Assembly: GCA_050084985.1 (NCBI GenBank) | Contig: JBITNC010000001.1 | Coordinates: 10,354,001 to 10,418,000 of the forward strand | Source: Nageia nagi | Lineage: Eukaryota; Pinophyta | DNA: 64,000 nt | Direction of reading: 5' to 3' | Part shown: piece after piece, positions 55,514 through 64,000 of the stretch | How positions within the stretch are numbered: the first letter of the stretch is position 1 | Layout: every line of letters starts with the position of its first letter | The notes under the pieces: model-generated | What the model saw: the letters and a program-made list of their open reading frames with translations, nothing else | Database searches by the model: none | What the model was told of the DNA's origin: nothing | Made by a program: the position numbers and the translations under genes

Positions 55514-55520
55514 TTCTTTT

Positions 55521-55538
55521 TGGCACGCCCGGTGGGAC
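55521..55538 (+). other. Gypsy primer-binding site
   Basis: TGGCACGCCCGGTGGGAC, a form seen in plant Ty3/gypsy elements of the Tat/Athila group. I did not assign the primer tRNA. Confidence 0.6.
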
Positions 55539-55657
55539 CCGAAGAAACTTATTGGCGACTCTGCTGAAGCACTATCTATGGTATGTATTAAAGCAGATTG
55601 TTTGTAAATATCATATGTGCTTTTGAACCTTTTATTTTCTTTTGCAACTTAGAGTTT

Positions 55658-57430
55658 ATGTGGACTAGATCTAGAACCAGAGCAGCAAAAGAAGCACCGG
55701 ATTTTAGAACGTTTGATGTTCCTAAGAGAAAGACCCTGATCAAGTCCAAGTCTCTGAATAGTATCAGCACCCTAAAATCCTTTACCAAGCCAGAACCATT
55801 CAATCTTCACACCAGAAATACCTCTCCTAAAATGGCCAATCCAGCTCAGAATATTTATCCAGCATGGGACAATGGGGTACCAATAGCCCTGGCCGTGTTG
55901 CACGACATCCCAGCAAATGTTTTCAAAACCCTTCCGGAGTTTAATGCAACTTCAGAGAAGACGGCTTATGAGCATTGTGTTGATGTAGCTGGCCTAGCTA
56001 AGATTCATAATATTCAACATGAAGATGTCATGGTGAGATTACTGGCTCAGTCTTTCAAAGGAAAGGTCTTGGATTGGTACAGGGGCCTTCCTAATGGATC
56101 TATAACCACTTGGGCTCAACTGGCAGAGCCCTTTATCTTGGAATTTAATGAATTAGGAGATCCTTTTTCTCTGTTAACACAGTTCACTTCAATCAAAAGA
56201 TATGAGCAAGAAAATATCCCTGATTTCAACATTAGATTCCAAAAAACTTGGATAAGAGTCCCAATTCCAGTCAGGCCTTAGCAATTTCAAGCCCTAATGT
56301 ATTACCTGAGAGCTTTTCCTCCGGATCTCTCTCTGCAAATCCAAAATTCCGGAGTAAATACTTTCCCGGAGGTCTATAGACAAGCAGTATATGCCGAAGC
56401 CTATCTTATTTCAGTAGGAAAATTGCCAAGTCGCATGCCAATGCCTTATTTTCCAGTAACCGCCCAAAAGCAAATTTTGAGACCTCAAGTAGTTAGTTGG
56501 GCTCCACTTCTGGCCAGTATTCTCGCCCCTGTTCAACAGTGGCCATCAACCTTGCCAGTCCCTAGAGCTCCCTTGGCCTTACCAGCCCCTCCTCAGCCTA
56601 ATATGAATCAAGGGGTAGCTTCATCGACAGAGATTCAGGAACTCCGAAATTTGTGTAGGAATATGGCAAATCAGATTACCATTCTAAGCAGGCAAAGCAA
56701 TGTAAGAAGATATCCTTATTCTGCTATAGAAAAGGCTCAGCATGTGTTAAATGAGGATGTAGATCAAGCTTCCTCTTCCGGGTCAGCCACTGGTTTGTGT
56801 TTGGCCTGCAATGATGCTCATGAACAAACAACATGTTCTCTTTATCAATACCAAGAGTATTTATCAAGAAGTGGGGGTATTCCTCTGCCTGGTGTAGCTG
56901 ACGACATGAACCAAGATGTGAACCTGATGAATTTTGCACCAGCGGATATAGGAGTTTTTGCTGTGGAAACAAGATCAGGAAAAAAACCCCTAGTCTCCGG
57001 TATTCCGGAAAGAAAAGTTGAATCCCAAAAGAGTTCCGGTTCAGTGATTCCTAAAAAGCAAGATGCAGTTTTTGGTTCTAAGGAAAAGACCCCAGAAAAG
57101 GAAACGGTTTCCCAAAAATTCCCGTTTCCGGAAACCAAACCGACGCCTAAAGCCAGTGATCAAAATCTCCGGAAGTTAAGGTTCCCTTCACTCACCAAGC
57201 ATCAGAGAAAAGACGATACTCTACAGCTTCAGGAAAGATTTACCGACAGATTTAGAAATAAAATTGGCGAACCTCCGGCTATCCCAGAGTTCAACATTAT
57301 GGCGGAGCTAAAGAGAACTCCCGCAAGAGTGTCCTTGTTTGAAGCTTTAAAAATTCCCGGGCAAATTGATTTACTGAAAATGTCTCTTATAGCATTGAAT
57401 GAAGGATGGAAAGAGTGCTTAATCTTTTTG
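55658..57430 (+). pseudogene. Tat-like gypsy gag, one in-frame stop
   Basis: ATG 55658 (MWTRSRTRAAKEAPDF). The capsid-type retrotransposon gag block follows (LLAQSFKGKVLDWYRGLPNG, about 56037-56100; RYEQENIPDFNIRFQKTW, about 56200). A TAG at 56279-56281 interrupts the frame, which then reads on to about 57430 through a Pro-rich stretch, a Cys/His segment (CLACNDAHEQTTC, about 56800) and a Lys/Glu/Pro-rich tail. The conserved region resembles gag of the Tat/Athila group. The frame passes to protease by a -1 change in 57406-57484, so this is either programmed or damage. Confidence 0.85.
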
Positions 57431-58986
57431 AGACATCGAAATATCCAGGGATGGGAAAGAACAAACCTCTGGCTTTTTATATGACTCTGGAAATCGAGGG
57501 ATATGTACTTCATAATTGTCTGGTTGATTCTGGGGCAGCTACTACTGTGATGCCTAAAGCAGTGTGCGATGTGATGGGGTTGCCTATGACAAGAACATCC
57601 ACCGGAGTACTACAATTGGATTCCACACCTGTCAAAACAGTAGGAGTGATCAAAGATATAGTCCTGAAAATAAATAAGTGCCCCTCTGTAATTATTACTC
57701 AAGAAGTTGTAGTTGTTGAGCTGCCCCCTTTGTTCGGGCTATGTCTGTCTAGAGAATTTACAGCTAAAATAGGGGGTTATCTAGCAATGGACTACACCCA
57801 TTATTTGATCCCTTGTGGAAATAAGAGGGTAAGACTGAATAATGAGGAAATTTCTGAGTTTCACGTAGAGAAAAAGGAGGAGATTTGTGCAATCTTTGGC
57901 GAATTGGAAGAATCAGATGAATTGCTGGAAGAACTGCAAACCGAAGACCCTTGTAGTATGAGTATGCTCAACACTATCTACGACCTGGAGCTTGGAAATT
58001 ATTGTTTAATAGAACCGGAATCTTTCATCCCAGAACTCACAAGGGAAGATTTCCGGAGAAATGAAATTTGGGAGATGTCTTTTGATGGGGCAAAATCCAA
58101 AAATGGATCCAGAGCCGGAATTATCCTGACCAACCCAACTAGTAAGGTACATAAATTTTCTTTCAGACTCACCTGGTTGTGTTCCCATAATGCAGCAGAA
58201 TATGAAGCTCTTTGCCTTGGACTAGAACAAGCCATCAAAATGAAAATTCAGTGTTTAAAGATCGAAGGGGATTCAGAGTTGATCGTGAAATAGGTGACAG
58301 GTAAATGTTCAGTCAAGCATCATTATTTGAAATCTTACAGGAATCGGGTTTGGGATCTGTTTGAGCATTTCGAAGCATTACATATTCAGTCTGTCCCAAG
58401 GAAATTCAACCAAGAAGCTGACACCTTAGCACAAATGGGAGCCAGTTTTGATCCTACCAATGACTGGTTCCGAAGGAAGGGTGTTCAGCTCATTTTCAGG
58501 TCATCAATTCCGGATAATGATTCCTTTTGGCAGGTGTTCCGGGATGAGGCTCAAATTAACCAATTTTTATTACAACAAACTGTATGTCATGCAGTAGGTG
58601 AAGAGGACTCCGAAGTTTTCCGGGAGCAAGACATAATTCAGCTGAACAATAATAAAATCCCTAAGGATTTGATTCCATTCGAAGGATTGTTTGACAGGAG
58701 TGACCAAGTAAAAAGAAGAGGTATGAATATAAACCCAGATAACTATAAAGAACATGAAGTTTTTCCGGGTAAGTCATTAAAAATTGGTATATCTAATACT
58801 CCGGAACAGATTCAGGAAATTGTACAATTATGCAAAACATATGTTAATGTTATTGCTTGGTCTTATGATGATTTAAAGGTTTTTGATAGATCAGTGATAC
58901 AGCATACAATTGAGTTGATAGATAATGATAAACCAGTCAGACAAAAACAAAGACCAGTAAACCCTAAGATTGAAGTTGCCATGAAG
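57406..58986 (+). pseudogene. Gypsy protease and archaeal-type RNase H (aRNH)
   Basis: The protease has LVDSGAATTVMPKAV, with the DSG at 57526-57534. After a spacer comes an RNase H (about 58069-58440): MSFDGAKSKNGSRAGIIL, HNAAEYEALCLGL, IEGDSELIVK and FNQEADTLAQMGA. The four acidic positions (D, E, D, D) are all kept. It is therefore placed between protease and RT, not only after RT. A TAG at 58291-58293 splits the domain just after GDSELIVK. The segment then runs to a second TAG at 58987 in the RT N-terminus. Both stops look like CAG to TAG changes. Confidence 0.85.
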
Positions 58987-59770
58987 TAGGAGGTTCTGAA
59001 ATTGTACAAGGTTGGGATAATTTATCCCATCAAGCATTCCACTTGGGTAGCTAATCTTGTGCCTGTCCGGAAGAAAAATGGCGATATAAGGTTGTGTGTG
59101 GATTTCCGGGGCTTAAACAGAGTATCTTTGAAAGATCACTATCCCTTACCGCCAATGGAACAGATACTAAATACTGTAGCTGGTGCAGAAAAGTTCTCTT
59201 TGATAGACGGTTTCTCCGGGTACAATCAGGTTTGGGTCCGGAATGAGATCAATTTAAAACAGCTTTTACAACTAAATGGGGCACATTTGCTTTTCAGAGA
59301 ATGCCTTTCGGACTGTCCAATGCAGGAGCTACTTTCCAAAGAGCTATGGATCATGCCTTCGGAGAGTTAGTAAACAAGAGTGTATTGGTGTATCTTAATG
59401 ATATTACTGTTTTCTCACATGACAAAAATTTACATGTTCAACACTGGAGCAGGCCTTCATCAAATGTAAAAGGTATGGCATATCTTTGAACCCTAAAAAG
59501 TCAGTTTTTGCAGTAGATGAGGGAAAATTACTAGGTCATGTTATTTCAAAAGAAGGTTGGGCTGTTGATCCGGATAGGATTAAAGCGATAAATGACTTAG
59601 TTGTTCCGTCCAATAAGAAGTCCCTGTAGTCCTTTCTTGGTTAGATTAATTTTGTCAGGAGATTCATTCAGGATTTCTCAAGTATTATCAAACCCATCAC
59701 CCGGATGTTAAAAAAGATACTCCTTTTTGTGGACTGAAGAAGGTAAAGAAGCTTTTCAAAAAATCAAGCG
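58750..59770 (+). pseudogene. Gypsy reverse transcriptase, catalytic Asp changed
   Basis: From PVRQKQRPVNPKIEVAM (about 58940) through VPVRKKNGDIRLCVDFRGLN, YPLPPMEQIL and FSLIDGFSGYNQVWVRNEI (to 59250). There is a frame change near 59255, then MPFGLSNAGATFQRAMDHAF (59301-59360). The catalytic box reads YLND (59391-59402) instead of YLDD, a GAT to AAT change, so RT should be inactive. After another shift it continues with KLLGHVISKEGWAVDPDRIK. TAG stops at 59627 and 59642 interrupt the thumb/connection. Confidence 0.85.
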
Positions 59771-59789
59771 GTAATTACTAAAGCTCCTG

Positions 59790-60265
59790 TACTAAGAAAC
59801 CCAGACTTTAGCAAAGAGTTTATTCTGTATGCTTATGGTTCTGATACCAGTGTAGCAGCTGTCTTAACACAGAGGTATGAAAGAAACGAAGAATACCCTA
59901 TTGCATTTTTCAGTCAGACCTTGAGTAATTGTGAGGAAAAGTACACATTTATTGAAAAACAAGTGTTGGCGATTCTTAAAGCTCTTGGTAAATTGAAGCA
60001 TTATGTAGCTCAGAGTAAGGTTTTGATCCTAACCATTCATCCAGATGTTAGATCTTACATTATGCAGGGAGAAATTGGGGAAGGAAGACCCGGTTGGATT
60101 TCGAAAATCCTCGAGTATGATGTAGAGATTCGGCCTACCAAGCTCATAAAAGGAAGAGCGCTTTGTGAGCAGCTTGCGAAATCCACGCCATCGGATGAAG
60201 GGATGATATGTTTTATCGAACAAGAAACCCCGGAGCCAAGATATGAGAACACAACAGATGATTAG
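59790..60265 (+). pseudogene. Gypsy's original RNase H, catalytic residues lost
   Basis: NPDFSKEFILYAYGSDTSVA, then AVLTQRYERNEEYPIAFFSQ and EEKYTFIEKQVLAILKALGK, in the usual position after RT. The first catalytic Asp (normally in a D-A-S motif) is Tyr (59834-59836), and the later T-D-H is T-I-H (60032-60040). The fold is recognisable but the active site is gone. This fits elements in which an acquired second RNase H takes over and the original becomes a connection-like domain. Confidence 0.8.
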
Positions 60266-61521
60266 ATGGATCAATTAAGCAGATATTTTGAGTCCGGGAA
60301 GCTCCTTGTTAACATGAATGCGTCCCAGAGGAGGCGGTTCAGAATACACGCTCAAAATTACATAGAGATAGATCAAGTACTGTATAGAAGGAATCATGAT
60401 GGTGTTTTGTTGAGATGCGTACCCATGACAAAGACAGCAAAGCTGATCGAAGAATTTCATTTTGGAATATCCGGAGGTCATTATTCGGGATACACAATGG
60501 TGAGTAAGATCATCCAAGCTGGATATTATTGGCCTACTATGTTTAAAGAAGCCTTTGCAAAATCCCAGAGCTGTGAGAAAGTCAGAGATTCGTGGGAAGG
60601 AAGAGAAGTGCAGCGTTACCGCTAGAACCAATTCAGGCCGAAGAACCTTTTCAACAATGGGGGTTGGATTTTATTGGAGTTATTAATCCCAATTCGTCGT
60701 TTGGGCACAAATTCATTCTCACCGCTACAGACTTTTTCACCAGATGGGCAGAAGGAAAGGTGTAAAGGAAGCAAATCAGAAGACGTTCTAAAATTTATTG
60801 AGAAATTAATCACCAGGTATGGTATTCCCCAAACTATCATTTCAGATAATGGCTTAGCATTTGTGGGGGCAGAGGTTACTGATTTTGCCATGAGGTTTGG
60901 TATCTATTGGAAGACGTCTTCGAATTATTACCCTAAGGGTAATGGGCTGGCTGAGTCTACGAACAAGAATTTGATCCGGATTCTCAAAAGAACAGTGGAA
61001 GATAATCCCCGACTTGGCATGAAAAGCTCAATTGGGCGTTGTGGGCAGACAGGATCACAGTGAAGCTAGCTATTAAGGCCAGCCCGTATACATTAGTGTA
61101 CGGTAAAAGGGCTGTATTACCAAGTCATTTTGAGCTTCCGGCTTTGAAAATTTTACAGGAGTATGGGGAAGATTTTGAACCACTACAAGTCCGCATGAAC
61201 GAATTATTACTTGGAAGAACTCCGGAACCAATCATATCAAAATTTGCAAAACAGAAATGAAATAGTTAAGAAATGGTTTGATAACCGAAAAGCCACTCCG
61301 GAAAATTTTAATGAGGGAGATCTGGTATTGAAATGAGATGAGGACAGAGCTAAGGCAGGGAAACATAAAAAGTTTGAGTCCTTATGGTCCGGACCTTACA
61401 TGATAGCCAGATGCGCGGGAAAAAACTCATTTGAAATAGCGAAATTGAACGGGTGGCGGCTGCCGATCTTGGTAAATGGGCAGCATTTAAAGCGTTATAA
61501 ACCCGCATGTGCGGGAGATTG
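60266..61521 (+). pseudogene. Gypsy integrase, frameshifted
   Basis: Zinc-finger region: LIEEFHFGISGGHYSGYTMV, KIIQAGYYWPTMFKEA, then SQSCEKVR, where the second Cys is missing (60450-60590). Core: LDFIGVINPNS (about 60665), IISDNGLAFVGAEVTDF (60838-60888) and YYPKGNGLAESTNKNL (60930-60975), giving D, D and E. The C-terminal part (KWFDNRKATPENFNEGDLVL, FESLWSGPYMIA) ends near 61521. Three or more frame changes and a TGA at 61334 (from TGG by context) show decay. Confidence 0.85.
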
Positions 61522-61935
61522 ATCGAAAGAAAGGATATGATTTTGTACACATTGTAAATAGCGTGTTGTGTTCATTTATTTTAAGCAAGTGTGATTGTTG
61601 TTTGTCATTTAATAGCAGTGAAATATTAATGGGAATAACACGTTTGCGCCGACAGAATTGGAGTTTCCGAGAAAATCAACAGTATCAAATCTCGAGATTT
61701 CCAAGAAAATCAAGAAAGATCAGACCTGTTATAAATGAAAGTACTGATGGAGTTATTTCGCGCAAGTAAAAGGCGGTGCATTAACCCTTGAAGTTGATTT
61801 TAAAAGGGCCAAAGGCGGTTCATTTCAAATTTACCCAAACTTCAAATTCACGAGAGAGCTAAAGATCAAAAGGCAAGAAGCACAGAATATTGTCGGCAGT
61901 GATTAGAGTAAGCAGAGTATTTCAGAATATTGAGC
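61522..61935 (+). other. Spacer between integrase and the extra ORF
   Basis: No domain recognised. It could hold a splice acceptor or leader for expression of the downstream ORF; nothing decisive is visible. Confidence 0.35.
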
Positions 61936-63576
61936 ATGGCCCCCCCTCAAACCAAAGTCGCTAAAGGAGTTATTGATTCAATGGAGTTGCTGCAAGACAC
62001 CAAAATAACGGCTCAAAACAAAAATCCTAAGGGCACAACTGAAGAAAAGTGCCCGAATTTTAGCTTTAACCATATTGAACATGCTCCCATGGGGTCGGGG
62101 TTAATGTATTTCATTCCCCATAGATGCCTTCCAGCGCCTGAGTTGGTAGATTTAGTAAAAAGGGGGTTTGATGCTACCTCGAGGACTGTCAAAAATCCTC
62201 TTGGTAAAATTGTTCTCAGCCTGGACCCCCCTTCAATTGTAAAAGCTTTCAACCCGCCGCCACCTCAATCCACTCCCATGGCAGTGAATTGGGATATAAG
62301 GCCAAGTGCTAATTTGAAAACAAATCTTCTAACTTGGCTAAACAAGAATGCAGAGGGTGCAATGAGTTTCAAAGAGGTCCCTCAGTCAGAAGTCTTGCTA
62401 GCCAGTTTTAACACACATGCTCAGTTGTTACTGTCCATGTTGTCAATTGCTGCAGGAGAGCAATCTGACAGATATATTTCCCTGAGCAAGCTGACCATAG
62501 CATATCTGATATCCCACCCCAGATCCCCCGTTATTTATAACTGGTCAGTTGCTATTTCAAATGGGATCTCCGAGCAGTTACGAAGAATAGAGGAAGGTTC
62601 CCATTTTGCTTTCGTCTCATACCTAATTTGGTTATTCATTCATCAGAATTCTGATTATTTTTCTCAAATGACCCTGAATAAGCAAAGTGAGGACGGGTCC
62701 CTCAAATCTATAGATAAATGGATTGAAGAGGTTAGAACGGGAGCTGATTATTACAATTTTGTAGAGCATTTTTTATTTCCAGCAATGAGTTTAATGGCTC
62801 CGGCAATCCCAAGATTATCGGCAGCCTCCCAACTATACCTCAGGATGCCACATGGCGAGACAGGAGATTGGTTTTTTGCTGAGGAGGGGACTTTCATAAG
62901 GTTGTACGGTTTTTCGGGGGCTCCATTTTTGCTACCTATTCATGTCACAGATTGGGTTTTTAGCATGGAGTTCGCCAGGCAGACGGACTACATAGATGCC
63001 AAGTACGGGACAGCGGGGAAGAAGAGGGTCACTTACAGCCTCCCACTTAGAGTCCATGATTTGGTGTTGCAGAGTAGGGGCGGAAGCGAGGGTCTAGAAC
63101 AAAAGCTTCTGGGGCTGAGACTTAAAAAGATAAACCAATTTTTGTTGTATGACCCGGAGGATATTTTCGGCAAGAAGTTGAGAAGCCAACCTAATTCTCC
63201 GGGCTTCAAGGCAGATATAAGGCCGGAGTTCGAGCAGTGGAGAAATCCAGCAAGTGAAGACCGGGTGATGCCCCGGAACTTGCTTTTAAAAGATTTATTG
63301 CCTCCATGGATGAGCTTTTATGAGAAGAAAGCCAATTTTGACCCTCAGACGGACTCCATCTCAAAAGCATCCCTGACTACCCTGAGGAGTCAAAAGTGGA
63401 GTGAAGAGAAAATTGCGGCATTTGTACGATACAGAGTTGAGTCCGGAAATAAGCTTTCTCCTTTGGAGTCCGATTTGGACGACAAATTTGAGGAGATGTG
63501 GCAGATTGAGCATCCTACGGATGTCTCATTGGATGATTCTTTAGCAAGTTTTGGTGGAGAGGAGCAGCAACAATAG
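61936..63576 (+). CDS. Extra ORF of Tat-like gypsy (546 aa, intact)
   Basis: Uninterrupted from ATG 61936 (MAPPQTKVAKGVIDSM) to TAG 63574. It lies ~415 bases after integrase in the same orientation, where some plant gypsy elements carry an additional or env-like ORF. I recognise no characterised domain. No signal peptide or clear transmembrane segment is obvious, which argues against a classic envelope. Conserved-looking parts are YNWSVAISNGISEQLRRI (about 62536-62590), TFIRLYGFSGAPF (62890-62928) and VFSMEFARQTDYID (62956-62997). Related motifs in the same order occur in the ORF at 27560-31083. The C-terminus is Asp/Glu-rich. The ATG was chosen because upstream in-frame codons lack another ATG. 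Confidence 0.8.
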   Translation: MAPPQTKVAKGVIDSMELLQDTKITAQNKNPKGTTEEKCPNFSFNHIEHAPMGSGLMYFIPHRCLPAPELVDLVKRGFDATSRTVKNPLGKIVLSLDPPSIVKAFNPPPPQSTPMAVNWDIRPSANLKTNLLTWLNKNAEGAMSFKEVPQSEVLLASFNTHAQLLLSMLSIAAGEQSDRYISLSKLTIAYLISHPRSPVIYNWSVAISNGISEQLRRIEEGSHFAFVSYLIWLFIHQNSDYFSQMTLNKQSEDGSLKSIDKWIEEVRTGADYYNFVEHFLFPAMSLMAPAIPRLSAASQLYLRMPHGETGDWFFAEEGTFIRLYGFSGAPFLLPIHVTDWVFSMEFARQTDYIDAKYGTAGKKRVTYSLPLRVHDLVLQSRGGSEGLEQKLLGLRLKKINQFLLYDPEDIFGKKLRSQPNSPGFKADIRPEFEQWRNPASEDRVMPRNLLLKDLLPPWMSFYEKKANFDPQTDSISKASLTTLRSQKWSEEKIAAFVRYRVESGNKLSPLESDLDDKFEEMWQIEHPTDVSLDDSLASFGGEEQQQ

Positions 63577-64000
63577 TCAAAGAATCATCCGATGAGACAT
63601 TCGTAGGATGCTCAATCTGCCACATCTCCTCAAATTTGTCGTCCAAGTCGGATTCCAAAGGGGAAAGCTTATTTCCGGACTCCACTCTGTATTGTACAAA
63701 AGCCGCAATTTTCTCTTCACTCCACTTTTGACTCCTCAGGGTAGTCAGGGATGCTTTTGAGATGGAGTCCGTCTGAGGGTCAAAATTGGCTTTTGTTCTC
63801 ATAAAAGCTCATCCATGGAGGCAATAAATCTTTTAAAAGCAAGTTCCGGGGCGTCACCCTGTCTTCACTTGCTGGATTTCTCCACTGCTCGAACTCCGGC
63901 CTTATATCTGCCTTGAAGCCCGGAGGATTAGGTTGGCTTCTCAACTTCTTGCCGAAAATATCCTCCGGGTCATACAACAAAAATTGGTTTATCCTTTTAA
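63122..64000. repeat. Long inverted repeat, arms >=421 bp, 36-bp spacer
   Basis: 63579-64000 is the reverse complement of 63122-63542, with only scattered differences (for example GTGATGCC against GTGACGCC, and GAGAAGAAAG against GAGAACAAAAG). The spacer is 63543-63578. The left arm is the C-terminal coding part of the extra ORF. The right arm runs off the window, so the true length is unknown. It could be a second copy inserted in reverse, a template-switch product, or an assembly fold-back. Confidence 0.9.

Noticed and set aside
63577-64000. Antisense ORFs near the window end as new genes
   Set aside because: They are the inverted copy of the C-terminal part of the accessory ORF.
41489-64000. 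Search for the last POP4 exon
   Set aside because: By eye no acceptor followed by a phase-1 exon with the expected V-x-P-K and C-terminal strand residues was found. A profile search would be needed to exclude it.

Overview
The window reads as intergenic and intronic DNA of a large, retrotransposon-filled land-plant nuclear genome. A gymnosperm is the best guess, because the introns are very long (one of about 17.5 kb), the background is AT-rich, and Ty1/copia, Ty3/gypsy and LINE remains are old and nested. The species cannot be told from the sequence.

One host gene is recognised: a plus-strand RNase P/MRP protein subunit p29 (POP4). Its coding exons are at 22385-22637, 40113-40189, 40302-40570, 40967-41035, 41179-41237 and 41387-41488. 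All junctions are GT-AG and the reading phase is continuous. A telo-box-bearing 5' UTR exon probably lies at about 13.2-13.4 kb. The last exon or exons were not found and may lie beyond the window. Most other features are transposons inside the introns or flanks of this gene.

Layout: 0-3 kb, copia LTR plus a gutted gag-protease-RT interrupted by a hAT-like element; 3-4 kb, antisense copia gag-protease; 6-7.1 kb, antisense gypsy RNase H/integrase; 7.3-12 kb, antisense LINE; 13.2 kb, putative POP4 exon 1; 16.3-17.6 kb, second copy of the first LTR; 17.6-18.6 kb, antisense copia integrase; 19.9-20.9 kb, unrecognised antisense ORF; 22.4 kb, POP4 exon 2; 23.1-26 kb, antisense gypsy split by an insertion; 26.1-31.1 kb, hairpin-motif leader followed by a very long decayed ORF; 32.7-33.3 kb, antisense gypsy; 33.5-35.5 kb, LTR-like DNA; 37.1-39.2 kb, antisense LINE with an open ORF1; 40.1-41.5 kb, POP4 exons 3-7; 43.6-45 kb, LINE ORF1 split by a hAT-like element; 45.3-49.5 kb, antisense gypsy with paired LTRs but no gag/protease; 51.1-52.2 kb, antisense chromovirus integrase/chromodomain; 53.3-54.5 kb, antisense copia LTR with three primer-binding-site copies; 54.5-64 kb, sense Tat-like gypsy.

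The most interesting material is the last element. It has an archaeal-type RNase H between protease and RT, while its original RNase H has lost catalytic aspartates. It also carries an uninterrupted 546-codon extra ORF downstream of integrase, although gag-pol is broken by several stops and frame changes. A clearly related protein core occurs in the separate 27.6-31.1 kb element, so this looks like a retrotransposon accessory protein family worth describing. The end of the extra ORF is duplicated as a long inverted repeat running to the edge of the window. Another notable signal is a ~70-bp tandem array in the copia LTR, each unit carrying a TGACGTCA-like palindrome.
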